This document shows positions 9,742 to 20,869 of a DNA stretch of 64,000 nucleotides, piece by piece. The notes beneath the pieces are model-generated. The model was not told the origin of the DNA. It saw only the letters and a program-made list of their open reading frames with translations, and ran no database searches. The translations under genes were made by a program, and so were the position numbers. Source of the stretch: Pseudoalteromonas piscicida (lineage in GTDB: Bacteria; Pseudomonadota; Gammaproteobacteria; Enterobacterales; Alteromonadaceae). Each line of letters begins with the position of its first letter. Position 1 is the stretch's first letter. Location: positions 2,671,501 to 2,735,500 of the forward strand of contig NZ_CP011924.1 of assembly GCF_000238315.3 (NCBI RefSeq), given 5' to 3'.

Positions 9742-10502
9742 GTGAACGTAAGCTAAAAATGCCACTTTCTTCATCACCATACTGCACATTTAAACCGGCA
9801 TTACCGTTATAATATCCATCACGGTCATGGTTTTTTGTGATTGCAGCTTCAGGGTCTTTCTCAATCACATCATAGCCATCGGTATGAGTGTAACCCGCAT
9901 TAGCTGCAATACTAAACTTGTCTTTTTTGTAATTTACCGTTGCTTCGGTCTTGGAGTAATTGTTACTCCCAGTCGTAAGCGCGATTGTATTGTTATTCCC
10001 TTCGCGACTAATAATATTAATCACGCCAGCAATGGCATCTGAACCATAAATCGCAGCTTTGGCACCACGAATGATCTCAATCCTTTCGATGCTATTAAGT
10101 GGTAAATTAGTGAGCGAATTGTCACCGGAGTTTGCATCCGTCACTCGAACCCCATCGATTAACACTAGCGTATGCTTAGCATCATTACCGCGTAGAAATA
10201 AACTCACGCTTTGGCCAAAGCCACCGTTTCTAACCGCTTGAATACCAGCGATATTATCGAGTAACGATACGACATCTTGAACCTTGCTTTTTTCAATATC
10301 AGCACGACCTATAACCGTAATGGCAGACAATGCGCTTTCTAGAGATTGTTCAAATTTATTGGCAGTAACAGTGATATGTTCAACATTTTGATCCGCAAAT
10401 GCTGAAAAAGAGAGCGCCGTCGCTATCGCCGCGCTTAGAGCAGTTTTATTTAACATGGTTTCCCCTAACTTGTACCCACCGTACAAGAACACAAAGTGAC
10501 TG

Positions 10503-10688
10503 TTTCAAGGCCGGTCTCCGGGCTCAGTAAATCTGCAGATTGGCAGTTCACTCTACCGTTGCGGGGGCAGCGCTGGCATAGAACCGATCCAAGCTAATCA
10601 CGTGTAATAAACTGTCTTACTCAATTTATTATTGATTAACGCAATTAGATGTTCCCTTGTGTTCGCACCAGTTTCCCGATTATCTATA
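10503..10688 (-). promoter_or_regulatory. Duplicate cobalamin riboswitch upstream of truncated btuB
   Basis: It shows no difference from the riboswitch at 9355-9540, including the B12 box GCCCGGAGACCGGCC. It now controls the truncated gene. Transcripts that pass through it and the truncated gene would meet the second riboswitch before reaching the intact btuB, giving two B12 sensors in series. Confidence 0.92.
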
Positions 10689-10782
10689 CACTTAGCAACC
10701 ACACTAGGTTGTGTACAGCACCTTGAAAATGCGAGGCTATTGTCTTGGGTTTCGGAATGATTGTCAATGGACGTCTAGAAAT

Positions 10783-10809
10783 CCAAAAGTGCAATCTATG
10801 CACTTTTGG
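10783..10809. repeat. 10-bp perfect inverted repeat, copy 2
   Basis: Same palindrome as at 9635-9661 (arms CCAAAAGTGC/GCACTTTTGG). It lies between the full MITE-like element and the btuB-type promoter region, downstream of yajQ. It may act as the yajQ terminator, but no U-tract of normal length follows. Confidence 0.55.
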
Positions 10810-10829
10810 AATGAAGGAAAGCGTAACTA

Positions 10830-11092
10830 GGGCCTGTTGACCTTTGCTGTTTGATTTTTGTTCTCCTGAGTGTGTTTTGATCGCGACGCTCGACTTGTCG
10901 CCTAGTAATCTAGGCAAAAGTTGAGCAACAATGAACAAAGCGCACTCAGGGGAACCCAAAGGGCAGCGCTTGATTGGCATTTCTACTGTGTTATCGCCTA
11001 ATTTACATAGAATAACTATGCTACGCAGGCTCTGCCTTGCATAAATACCAATCAAACTGCTGCAAAAACAAACTTGAAAGGTCAACAGGCCC
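10830..11092 (-). mobile_element. MITE-like element, copy 2 (263 bp)
   Basis: Full-length copy in opposite orientation to that at 7111-7373, with the same 16-bp terminal inverted repeats, the same 263-bp length and TA on each side (10828-10829 and 11093-11094). It abuts the end of yajQ: the yajQ stop codon TAG is made of the flanking TA plus the outermost G of the element. The btuB locus therefore sits between two inverted copies. Confidence 0.82.
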
Positions 11093-11574
11093 TAGTCGCG
11101 GAAGTTTTTGAATTGAAATGGTTGGCCAAGCTCACCGGTACGAACCAGTTGCATCGTTTCTTGCAAATCATCACGCTTTTTACCCGTTACACGCACCGTA
11201 TCACCTTGAATTGACGCTTGAACTTTAACTTTTGAGTCTTTAATAAGCTTAACCAGTTTTTTCGCCATCTCTTTGTCGATGCCTTGCTTTAACGCCACCT
11301 TACGCGATACGTATTTGCCAGAGCGCTCAATGTCTTTTAACTCGAAGCTTGCCACATCAAGGCCACGCTTAGCCGCTTTACCCACTAGCATATCGAACAA
11401 TTGCATAACTTGTTGTTCTGCTTCCGCTTTGAGGTTAATCATTTCACCGCTTAGCTCGATTGACGCATCAACGCCACGAAAATCAAAACGCGTATCAAGC
11501 TCGCGAACCGCGTTGTCTACGGTATTTTTTGCTTCTGTCATATCAATTTCAGATACAATATCAAATGAAGGCAT
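11092..11574 (-). CDS. yajQ: YajQ family nucleotide-binding protein
   Basis: Small cytosolic protein with two ferredoxin-like halves. Members bind nucleotides, and some Xanthomonas and Pseudomonas homologues bind cyclic di-GMP. The 160-residue length and hallmark segments ([11 protein letters not shown] at the start, [49 protein letters not shown] at the end) match the family over its full length. The stop codon is formed at the junction with the MITE-like element, yet the normal C-terminus is kept. An ATG with good context starts the gene. It is divergent from the VanZ-like gene. Confidence 0.93.
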   Translation of the reverse strand: MPSFDIVSEIDMTEAKNTVDNAVRELDTRFDFRGVDASIELSGEMINLKAEAEQQVMQLFDMLVGKAAKRGLDVASFELKDIERSGKYVSRKVALKQGIDKEMAKKLVKLIKDSKVKVQASIQGDTVRVTGKKRDDLQETMQLVRTGELGQPFQFKNFRD

Positions 11575-11726
11575 GCTTCTCTCCTAAAGTCATTTTGGCT
11601 CGATTATAGCAGTTTATGCCTAATTTGAGTTACTTTAAGTTTTTAAACAGCGTATTAGGATGTTCACCCAATGGACAGTTTTCGATGGTATACTGCTCGC
11701 TTAGTCATACAGAAGTAGGATGTATT

Positions 11727-12077
11727 GTGACACGGCGCGTTTATAAAGCTCTTTTGATTATCTCATTAATTATATGTACGGTGCTATTCGCAAAGGAAAT
11801 TAGCTTGTCTCCAAAGCTGTTCCCAAATATCGATAAAGTGGCGCATTTTGGTGTATTTTTTGTGCTTGCGTTTATCTCTCACCATGCTTTTAAAGTAAAG
11901 GTATGGACACACATAGTGCTACTGTCCTTATATGGTGCAGGAATTGAGTGGATGCAACATACACTGCCGTACCGCCAAGCATCTACCGCTGATTTTTTAG
12001 CTGACTTAGCCGGTGCGGTCAGTTATTTTGTTCTATTTTATATTTGGGCAAGTTGGCGCAACAGAAAACATGGCTAA
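11727..12077 (+). CDS. VanZ-like family membrane protein
   Basis: Small integral membrane protein of 116 residues with about four hydrophobic segments and the VanZ-type pattern DKVAHFGVFFVLAF, then GAGIEWMQHTLPYRQAS and DFLADLAGA. The function of such single-domain members is unknown. I place the start at GTG 11727, which follows AGTAGGA with six bases between. An upstream ATG at 11616 would add 37 residues that do not look like family sequence. The end overlaps the start of the reductase gene by eight bases, so the two are translationally coupled. Confidence 0.75.
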   Translation: MTRRVYKALLIISLIICTVLFAKEISLSPKLFPNIDKVAHFGVFFVLAFISHHAFKVKVWTHIVLLSLYGAGIEWMQHTLPYRQASTADFLADLAGAVSYFVLFYIWASWRNRKHG

Positions 12078-12972
12078 CATACATATTTTAGGTGAAGGGG
12101 CGATAGGATTACTGCTCGCCCAGCACCTTAGTCAATCTCATCAAATTACGCTGATCACTCGAAATAAACGCGCAGCGACTTATCTCTATCAAACAGCAAG
12201 TATTCAACAAACCATCCCATGCAGCACAAAAACGCTTGCAGAACTTCCAGCCAGCAGTATAGATACGCTAATCATTCCCGTTAAAGCATATCAGGTCATC
12301 GAAGCACTCCGAGCGCTTCGTCCTGCTCTTTCAAAAAATGGCACGCTAATCCTTAGTCATAATGGCATGGTAGATTGGTCTGGTGAGTTAGCTGCGCTTG
12401 AAAAAACACAATCCGCCTACTTCTTAAGCACATCCATCGCAGGCTATAAAGTCGCAGACTCTGTGCACCATACAGGACAAGGCGCAACGTGGTTTGGGCC
12501 GTTAAATTCACCAGCCGAACACCACTACCTGCGCGTATTCTCGCAACTGTTTAGCACATTTGAAAATGCCAAAACCACGTTTGACATCATGCCAACACTG
12601 TGGAAAAAGCTGGCTGTTAATATTGCCATCAACCCATTAAGTGCATTGGAGCAAGTCGCAAATGGTCAGTTAAGACAGCCCAAATACGCAGCCCAAATCC
12701 TTAATTTAATGAATGAAGTACAGCTTGTGGCTGCAAGTGCAGGCGTAACCTTAGCACTTGGCGAGCTCGTCACGCTTGCTTACACTGTAATGGCGCAAAC
12801 CGCAAACAATCGCTCTTCAATGAATCAAGATCTCGCGAATAATCGACGCACAGAAATTGACGCCATGTGCGGGTATATTTGCGAGCTAGCAGCGAAGCAA
12901 AATATCGATGTGCCGTTTAATCAACAGTTACTCGAGGAAGTGAATAAGCGCTGGCAGCTAGCGCGACAATAA
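12070..12972 (+). CDS. panE: 2-dehydropantoate 2-reductase family protein (PanE/ApbA-like)
   Basis: NADPH-dependent reduction of ketopantoate to pantoate in pantothenate and CoA synthesis is the family reaction. The protein has an N-terminal Rossmann motif (ILGEGAIGLLLA) and the catalytic lysine segment (LWKKLAVNIAINPLSAL) with its conserved asparagines. Length is 300 residues, as usual. The start at 12070 overlaps the VanZ-like gene; the upstream ATG at 12013 is inside that gene and is rejected. The family also includes relatives acting on other keto acids, so the exact substrate is an inference. Confidence 0.85.
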   Translation: MANIHILGEGAIGLLLAQHLSQSHQITLITRNKRAATYLYQTASIQQTIPCSTKTLAELPASSIDTLIIPVKAYQVIEALRALRPALSKNGTLILSHNGMVDWSGELAALEKTQSAYFLSTSIAGYKVADSVHHTGQGATWFGPLNSPAEHHYLRVFSQLFSTFENAKTTFDIMPTLWKKLAVNIAINPLSALEQVANGQLRQPKYAAQILNLMNEVQLVAASAGVTLALGELVTLAYTVMAQTANNRSSMNQDLANNRRTEIDAMCGYICELAAKQNIDVPFNQQLLEEVNKRWQLARQ

Positions 12973-13038
12973 GCTTAACTTCTCGGCGGGTAAACCGCCT
13001 CCCACAAAACTATTTACACAGCGAATTAGGGATTAAGT

Positions 13039-13116
13039 ATGATGTCGGAGCGTCATTTCAAAAGAATGAACGAAGAGCGCATGGAGGGTAACTACAAAAT
13101 ACTAGCAAACAAATAA
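13039..13116 (+). CDS. Possible 25-residue small ORF
   Basis: A short, strongly basic and charged open frame (two adjacent ATGs, ending YKILANK) lies in the 246-base gap between panE and thiI, with AGGGAT a few bases upstream. I recognise no relatives. It may be chance. The rest of the gap holds an imperfect hairpin near 13170-13200 (GTTGGGT...ACCCAAC) that could terminate thiI transcription. Confidence 0.2.
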   Translation: MMSERHFKRMNEERMEGNYKILANK

Positions 13117-13218
13117 ATTGGGACGCGTGAGCAATAGCAAACGACCTCTACCTACCCACAAAAGCGTACGTTGGGTAAACCCTAAAGTCTCACCCAACGC
13201 TTGTTAACATGCTTTATT

Positions 13219-14676
13219 CTAAGGGCGGTACACCTTGACGTTAGCATAGCCATTTTCATGCAGAATAAGTGCTTGTAACTGGCTCATTACGCCTTTTGAA
13301 CAGTACAAGTAGTATTCTTTGTCCTGTGGTAAGTCGCCAAACTTAGTGGCTAGTCTAAAGAAAGGTAAGTGGATCACTTGTGCACCATCTAGCTCTAGAG
13401 GGTTGGCATCTTCCTCTTCTGGAGAACGAATATCTAATACTACTGCGTTGTCTGGTAATTCACTTACCGATTCCGCTTCTTTCACTTCTTCTTTTGCTTC
13501 AGCTTCAATATCACGAATATCTTTTACCGTCGCGTTCGCTACAACTGTATTCAATACATCAAAGTCAAACTTTTCTTCTTCAGCTAATATCTTGTGAAGC
13601 TGTGCTTTTACCGTTGGTTTTTGAGAGATCACACCACAATATTCAGGCATTGCTTCTGCCATTTCATTGGTGCCAATCGCTCTGGCAATACGAATGATCT
13701 CTTCTTTATCGTGTTGAATAAGCGGTCGTAATATCAGCATCTCTGTAACACGGTCAATCACGTTAAGGTTAGCCAAGGTTTGGCTCGATACCTGGCCAAT
13801 ACTCTCACCAGTTACCAATGCAGGGATCCCCAAACGCTCTGCGACCACAGCACCTGCACGCATCATCATGCGTTTTAGCACCACGCCCATTTGTCCGCTT
13901 TCGATATTCTCAAGAATTTCAGCGACAACTGGCTCAAAGTCAATCGTAATAAATTTAACTTTGTGGGTAGAGCTAAATTGTTTCCACAAGTAGTGGCTCA
14001 CTTGCTTAACACCAATTTCGTGGGCTGCGCCACCTAAGTTAAAGAACAAAAAGTGCGTACGCGCGCCTTTTCGCATCATTTGATAAGTCGCAACACCGGA
14101 GTCGAATCCGCCAGAAACCAAAGACAACACGTCTTCTTGCGTTGGTAGTGGGAAGCCACCTAGACCAAAGTGCTGGTGACGAACGATGTAGGCTTTATTG
14201 TCTTTGACTTCGATTTTAACCGTCACATCAGGTTTTTTCAGTCTTACGCTGGCACCCTCTACATTTTGGTTTAAACCACCACCAACATAACGCTCCACGT
14301 CGCTTGAAGTAAACTCATGCTTACCTTGGCGCTTTACGCGTACACAAAACGTTTTGCCCTTGATCAATGGCTCAACCAAAGCAATCGTTTGTTGGTAGAT
14401 ATCATCAAGCGTATCGAACTGTGTCTCTTGCACCTCAATAAACTGCACAATACCTGGCGTGCGTTTAAGGTGGTCGATTAGACCAAGGCGGGTTTTCTCG
14501 TCACTTAGCTCGCTCGTCACTGAGATATTGTCCCAGTTATTTTTAACTTTTACGTTTTCGTCAACGCGAACCAACAGCATTTTGATGTTTTTCTCTAATA
14601 CTTTGGTAAAACGCTTACGGACGGATTTGCTCTTAATAGCAATTTCGGGATGTAATTTGACGATAAATTTAAGCAT
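13219..14676 (-). CDS. thiI: tRNA 4-thiouridine synthase ThiI with rhodanese domain
   Basis: Adenylates and thiolates U8 of tRNA and, in gammaproteobacteria, supplies sulfur for the thiamine thiazole. An N-terminal ferredoxin-like/THUMP region covers about residues 1-165. A PP-loop follows (LSLVSGGFDSGVATY, the ATP pyrophosphatase motif), then a C-terminal rhodanese domain with the sulfur-carrying cysteine in LYCSKGVMSQ. Length of 485 residues matches the enterobacterial enzyme. The start at ATG 14676 (MLKFIVKLHPEI) fits the family better than the GTG three codons upstream. Confidence 0.95.
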   Translation of the reverse strand: MLKFIVKLHPEIAIKSKSVRKRFTKVLEKNIKMLLVRVDENVKVKNNWDNISVTSELSDEKTRLGLIDHLKRTPGIVQFIEVQETQFDTLDDIYQQTIALVEPLIKGKTFCVRVKRQGKHEFTSSDVERYVGGGLNQNVEGASVRLKKPDVTVKIEVKDNKAYIVRHQHFGLGGFPLPTQEDVLSLVSGGFDSGVATYQMMRKGARTHFLFFNLGGAAHEIGVKQVSHYLWKQFSSTHKVKFITIDFEPVVAEILENIESGQMGVVLKRMMMRAGAVVAERLGIPALVTGESIGQVSSQTLANLNVIDRVTEMLILRPLIQHDKEEIIRIARAIGTNEMAEAMPEYCGVISQKPTVKAQLHKILAEEEKFDFDVLNTVVANATVKDIRDIEAEAKEEVKEAESVSELPDNAVVLDIRSPEEEDANPLELDGAQVIHLPFFRLATKFGDLPQDKEYYLYCSKGVMSQLQALILHENGYANVKVYRP

Positions 14677-14894
14677 AAAAGTCACTCTACTACAGATCGA
14701 TTATCGGTTGCGATGACGCACTGATTTGACCTAAGCGGACTTTATCGTGGCGCACACTGACCGAGGACAGTTCGGGCGCGCGAGTATATCAAACTCAGAG
14801 CCGATTAGGAAATAAACAAACCTTTTCCCTCTGTGCTCTACAAAGCCTTTTGCACGTGCTCCCCTAGGCAAAAGGCCCGCTTAATTATTTAAGG

Positions 14895-15551
14895 CTAAGC
14901 AATACTCGGTAAGCTCGCCTCTGCTAGTGCTTGATAATGCTGCTGAAGTTGTGCCACTTTCGGTGCGCTCATTGGCGTCGCGTAAGGTTTAAAAATCATC
15001 AGTACTTTAACAATACCATTGTATATATCTTGTTGCTCGAGAACGCCTGTCATTCTTCTGGCTTTAACATAGGGAGTCCAGAAGCTAACGGTCATTTTCA
15101 ACATATGCGCAAGCTCTTTAGCATCGTCATCATCTATGGTGATCACTCCCGTATCTCTTAGGCCAATTACTACAGCCTTTACTTGCTCGAGTAAGCGTGA
15201 CTGAAAAGCAATGTAGTTTTTTTTCAATTCATCATCACGAGCTAAGATGTCTGTCAGGTTGTCGTAGAAAAAGTGATAACGCCACATCAGGTCGAACAAG
15301 GAATCTAAATATTGAGTTAGCTGCTCAAGCGGTTCGTTGTGCTGCTCCAGAGGCTTAAAATGCGTATTTAAATGCTCGCTATAAAGGGCGAATATTTGCC
15401 GAATGATGTCTTCTTTATTTTTAAAATGATAGTACAAATTGCCAGGGCTAATCCCCAAACTGGACGCTATATGGTTTGTCGTAATCGCGCGCTCTCCATG
15501 CAAATTAAATAACGCGATGCTGGTACGTATTATTTTTTCCTTGGTATTCAT
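14895..15551 (-). CDS. TetR/AcrR family transcriptional regulator
   Basis: One-component repressor of 218 residues. The N-terminal helix-turn-helix is clear (ERAITTNHIASSLGISPGNLYYHFKNKEDI), followed by an all-helical ligand-binding domain with several aromatic residues. It is transcribed divergently from coaD, with a 185-base intergenic region that may carry its operator, though I see no obvious palindrome. Downstream (14845-14880) the arms GCCTTTTGC and GCAAAAGGC form a likely terminator. The ligand and targets are unknown. Confidence 0.88.
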   Translation of the reverse strand: MNTKEKIIRTSIALFNLHGERAITTNHIASSLGISPGNLYYHFKNKEDIIRQIFALYSEHLNTHFKPLEQHNEPLEQLTQYLDSLFDLMWRYHFFYDNLTDILARDDELKKNYIAFQSRLLEQVKAVVIGLRDTGVITIDDDDAKELAHMLKMTVSFWTPYVKARRMTGVLEQQDIYNGIVKVLMIFKPYATPMSAPKVAQLQQHYQALAEASLPSIA

Positions 15552-15652
15552 TACGATTCTCTATCTTTGTTGATAACGTGGTCGCGTTATTACTAGTGTT
15601 ACTAGGCTATTTCGCGCTCCATGTGAAAAAATAGCACTAATTTTACCTCTAG

Positions 15653-17545
<1,893 letters not shown>

Positions 17546-17574
<29 letters not shown>

Positions 17575-18127
17575 CGAGCGGCCATCGCCGCTCTTTTATT
17601 ATGGCGTATAATCCAAGAAAGTCCTTAGGAATAAGCAAAACGACAATTAAAAGCCAATCGGTTATATACATTCCGATAGTGTATAACCAGTAAACCCAAT
17701 CACGATACTCTTTATCCACTCGGTGATTAGTAATAATATCCTCATGTATAATTAAAGCAAAAAGAAGTGAGTTTACAGTTAAAAAACCTATCGTATAGAA
17801 CTTCACTACTTTTGTCAGTCGATACTCTGGGAACTTAAATAGCTTTACTAACAAAAGTATTGTAGAAATATCTAAGAATAAAAATATAAAGTAAATTGAA
17901 AGATCATAGAACCCCGCTGTACCAGTTAACCAGCCTTTTGACTCACAAAAATAAAATGTAGGTATTGTGAGAAAATATGAACCTGCGAGGAGAAATGAAA
18001 TGCCACTGAGCTGCTTAAATTTAGGGTTTTTAGTCGCTCGAACAAAGTTAAAGAGTGCCACAAAAAGTAGAATCCATGAGTGCAAACTACTAAGAAACAA
18101 GTAAAACAAATAGTGAAAATCGACCAC
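17546..18127 (-). CDS. Polytopic membrane protein B of small-peptide islet, 193 aa
   Basis: I do not recognise a named family. The protein is almost entirely hydrophobic, with five or so membrane segments and a short basic C-terminus. Its end (DWVYWLYTIGMYITDWLL, then IPKDFLGLYAII) aligns with the end of the neighbour encoded at 18132-18647, so the two are paralogues. It starts at a GTG four bases after the upstream stop. The 3' end overlaps the convergent wzi gene by 29 bases. The islet is visibly more AT-rich than its flanks, which suggests transfer. Confidence 0.7.
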
Positions 18128-18131
18128 AACT

Positions 18132-18647
18132 TCAAGCTACCCTAGCTTTCACCTTACTTATAGCCCATTTAATACCTAACCAATCTTTATTGACTAATAG
18201 AGAAGTAACCATAATAAAGTCCACAGAAATCACTATATATGAGTACAAATACCATAATAACCAGCGCGTTACATTTTCATAAATATATGTATCAATATAC
18301 ATAAAGAAGAACATAACAGTATTAACAGTCAAACCTATCATGGTATATAAAACGCCGACCTCAAGCTTTTCATCTTTAAAAAAAGTATAAGTGACAAGAA
18401 AAAGAGCTAACAAAGTAAAGAGATCAAACAAAGCAAATATTCCGTGAATAGCTGTGTTGTAGCTATCAGAAACAATGATAAAATCACTTACAAAGTAGGA
18501 GGTAAATAACAGGATAGAAGCGAAGAGTAGCTGTAAATTTTTCTGGACTTTTAGTATATAAAAAAATAAATGTAGTAATGAAGCCATCAAGAAGCCCCAT
18601 ATTACAAGGGCTCCTATACTCATACCAAAAAAATCATAAATTAACAT
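18132..18647 (-). CDS. Polytopic membrane protein A of small-peptide islet, 171 aa
   Basis: Five predicted membrane segments with aromatic-rich loops and no catalytic motif. It is paralogous to the protein encoded at 17546-18127: both carry TVN before a membrane segment, then W..W..Y, and a C-terminal K-D-W/F-L-G. The gene starts six bases after the stop of the 52-residue peptide gene, without a strong ribosome binding site, so it is probably coupled to it. A transporter, receptor or immunity role for the peptide is possible; none is shown by the sequence. Confidence 0.7.
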   Translation of the reverse strand: MLIYDFFGMSIGALVIWGFLMASLLHLFFYILKVQKNLQLLFASILLFTSYFVSDFIIVSDSYNTAIHGIFALFDLFTLLALFLVTYTFFKDEKLEVGVLYTMIGLTVNTVMFFFMYIDTYIYENVTRWLLWYLYSYIVISVDFIMVTSLLVNKDWLGIKWAISKVKARVA

Positions 18648-18653
18648 TAATCA

Positions 18654-18812
18654 TTAGTGCGGATCTTTAGACCCAGGTGGAGTAATTACACTTCCACGTG
18701 CGCCAGATACCATCTCAAGTTTACTTCCAGATTGAATTACCTTATCAGAAAGCGACTTTACTTGACCAGTTGTTTTAGCTTGATTTTTTCTCGCTAGGAT
18801 TGTTCTTATCAT
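18654..18812 (-). CDS. Small peptide P1, 52 aa, upstream of membrane proteins A and B
   Basis: An ATG at 18812 follows GAGGGAA at normal spacing and opens a 52-codon frame. The N-terminal half is basic and amphipathic (MIRTILARKNQAKTTG). The C-terminal half contains SGARGSVITPPGSKDPH, which is Gly/Pro-rich and has a possible small-residue cleavage site. The GSVITP piece resembles GTVIDP in peptide P2 at 41614-41787. The organisation (peptide, then membrane proteins, one strand) looks like a secreted or signalling peptide with its membrane partners. That role is inference. Confidence 0.6.
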   Translation of the reverse strand: MIRTILARKNQAKTTGQVKSLSDKVIQSGSKLEMVSGARGSVITPPGSKDPH

Positions 18813-18943
18813 GAAATTTCCCTCAATATTTACAAATTAGTCTTAACTCTAAAAGTGAGTCATCTAAAAATTATCGGGATTAATTAAGCACAGGGTATGC
18901 CAATATTCATTGAGACAAACTCAATCGGTTGATTTACATACAG

Positions 18944-18967
18944 AAAGAGCGCTTACTAGCGCTCTTT
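18944..18967 (-). terminator. Terminator after argH
   Basis: A 9-bp perfect stem (AAAGAGCGC/GCGCTCTTT) with a 6-base loop lies 23 bases after the argH stop. In the minus-strand transcript the stem is followed by UUUCUG, a modest U-tract. It isolates the arginine operon from the small-peptide islet. Confidence 0.8.
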
Positions 18968-18989
18968 TTGATTTTATAAAAGCTTAGTG

Positions 18990-20855
18990 TTAAGCCACAA
19001 ATTTACATGGAATACTTAAGCTAGATGTTTGTTTTATAATGAAATCCATCGCAATTTCATCACAGTTATCTTTACGCAAGCACAGCTCACAGTCTTTCAT
19101 CACTTTTTCAGGCAAGCTATCTTTGGTACAGTTGTTAAAACCTTGTTTCATAAAGAAGCCAGGCACTCTAGTTAGCACAATAATACGATTGAGTGCCAAT
19201 TTTTTGGCTTTCACCAGTAAATGCTCGACTAAAAGTTGCCCTTGTCCCTTTATTTCGCTTTCGGGATTTACACCCAAAGAGCGAATTTCAGCAAGCCCAG
19301 TGTCGTAAATATACAAAGATGCACACCCGGTCACTTTGCCATCGACCTCAGTCACCGCAAACTCATTGATACTATGGATCATGTCACTTTTCGCTCGCGG
19401 TAGGTTCTCACCTACTTTAGCCCAGTATTGGATCAGCCCAGCAATGGCTTCAACATCATCTAAATTAGCATCACGTACTAAGATTTTTTGCTTTTTTTTT
19501 GCCGTTTTAATAGCACTAGTTACTTGTGGCAATGAGGTGCCGTCTAATGCTTTACGAGCGGCAATACAAGCGTCAATTTCGAGTACAGGGTAGACATCCT
19601 CTGCAATTACTGCGCTGACTTGCTGGAATTCTTCTAAGCTCAGATCTTCGAGGTTTTGCCCCTTACTAATAGCCAACTGCACTAATTCACCGACGATGTG
19701 GTGGCCTTCCCGAAACGGAATTCCCTTAGCAACGAGATAATCCGCAAGCTCAGTTGCATTGGCGTGACCACCTTTTGCCGCCGCTAACGTTTTATCACCA
19801 TTAACCTTAATGCCTTTAACACATGCTTCTGCCATATGAATACACGCAAGCCAAGTTGGCATGGCATCAAATAGGCCTTCTTTGTCTTCCTGCATGTCTT
19901 TGTTATAGGCCAAAGGCAAAGCTTTAAGCGTCATCATCATGCCGCTAAAGGCACCAAAAACTCGGCCCGTTTTGCCGCGGATCAGCTCTAAGGCGTCAGG
20001 GTTCTTTTTCTGTGGCATCAAGGATGAGCCAGACGTCACGCTGTCGGCCAGATCAATAAATCCAGATTCACCAGAATTGTAAAAGATCAAATCTTCAGCA
20101 AAACGAGATAAATGCATCATTGAAATAGACGCACAACTGAGTAGCTCAACCACAAAGTCACGATCAGAGACCGCATCTAAACTATTACGAGAGGCCTCTC
20201 TAAAGCCAAGGTTAACGGCCAACACTTCACGGTCGATAGGATAAGCAGTCCCCGCTAGTGCACCTGAGCCAAGTGGGCACACATTTAACCTTTCAAGCGC
20301 ATCATTTAAGCGCGACTCATCACGCTCAATCATCTCAACGTAAGCCATACACCAATGACTAAAGAGTACTGGCTGAGCACGCTGTAAATGGGTGTAGCCT
20401 GGTAAAATAGTACCAAGCTCCTGCTCTGCAAGTGTAACCAAAGCTTGCTTGAGTGAACTCAGTGCCACAAGCAGTTGCTGCGCAGTTTTACGACTCCACA
20501 GTCTAAAATCAGTGGCTACTTGGTCGTTACGGCTTCGACCTGTGTGCAGCTTTTTACCTAAATCACCCACTTTGTCGATAAGTTTAGCTTCAACATAAGA
20601 ATGAATATCCTCATGTCCCGCAGTTGCTACACTACGCGGATCAGCAATCACTTCATCCAAAAGCTGTTTCAGCGCAGCGATGATCTGCTGATGTTCGCTT
20701 TCAGTTAATACTTCTACTTGCTTTAGCGCACCCGCCCAAGCGATAGAGCCAACAATATCTTGCTCTGCCAATTGATAATCAAATGGCAGAGAATCATTAA
20801 ATTGCTTAAATGCCTCATCAGGACCTGATGAAAAACGGCCGCCCCATAATGCCAT
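18990..20855 (-). CDS. argH: Argininosuccinate lyase fused to N-acetyltransferase domain, ArgH(A)
   Basis: Bifunctional protein of 621 residues. Residues 1 to about 456 are argininosuccinate lyase, which releases arginine and fumarate; the fumarase-superfamily signature [14 protein letters not shown] is present. Residues about 463-621 form a GNAT domain ([18 protein letters not shown], then the acetyl-CoA loop [14 protein letters not shown]). Such argH(A) fusions are known from Moritella, Vibrio and Alteromonas relatives, where the domain can supply N-acetylglutamate synthase, the first pathway step. It ends the argCBFGH operon, 14 bases after argG. No separate argA is in the window. Confidence 0.95.
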   Translation of the reverse strand: MALWGGRFSSGPDEAFKQFNDSLPFDYQLAEQDIVGSIAWAGALKQVEVLTESEHQQIIAALKQLLDEVIADPRSVATAGHEDIHSYVEAKLIDKVGDLGKKLHTGRSRNDQVATDFRLWSRKTAQQLLVALSSLKQALVTLAEQELGTILPGYTHLQRAQPVLFSHWCMAYVEMIERDESRLNDALERLNVCPLGSGALAGTAYPIDREVLAVNLGFREASRNSLDAVSDRDFVVELLSCASISMMHLSRFAEDLIFYNSGESGFIDLADSVTSGSSLMPQKKNPDALELIRGKTGRVFGAFSGMMMTLKALPLAYNKDMQEDKEGLFDAMPTWLACIHMAEACVKGIKVNGDKTLAAAKGGHANATELADYLVAKGIPFREGHHIVGELVQLAISKGQNLEDLSLEEFQQVSAVIAEDVYPVLEIDACIAARKALDGTSLPQVTSAIKTAKKKQKILVRDANLDDVEAIAGLIQYWAKVGENLPRAKSDMIHSINEFAVTEVDGKVTGCASLYIYDTGLAEIRSLGVNPESEIKGQGQLLVEHLLVKAKKLALNRIIVLTRVPGFFMKQGFNNCTKDSLPEKVMKDCELCLRKDNCDEIAMDFIIKQTSSLSIPCKFVA

Positions 20856-20869
20856 CTCGCTCTCCTACC

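Larger units (their letters stand above)
9536..10456 (-). pseudogene. Truncated duplicate of btuB (signal, plug and start of barrel)
   Basis: About 240 residues from the ATG at 10456 are identical to the start of BtuB (signal peptide, TonB box, plug, first barrel strands). At 9742/9741 the frame crosses the duplication joint into a MITE fragment and upstream non-coding DNA. It adds about 68 unrelated residues before stopping at the 5' edge of the downstream riboswitch. The product cannot form a barrel. It still has its own ribosome binding site, TonB box and riboswitch, so a short exported plug fragment could be made. Exact identity points to a very recent event. Confidence 0.92.
9742..10889. 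repeat. 1148-bp tandem duplication, copy B
   Basis: Second copy of the block at 8594-9741. Its right end lies inside the full MITE-like element, at the base of that element's internal hairpin. Direct repeats of this length are expected to recombine, either deleting back to one copy or amplifying further. Confidence 0.93.

Noticed and set aside
10684..11085. 133-codon frame across MITE copy 2 and the riboswitch leader
   Set aside because: It is the same incidental frame running through the duplicated non-coding DNA.
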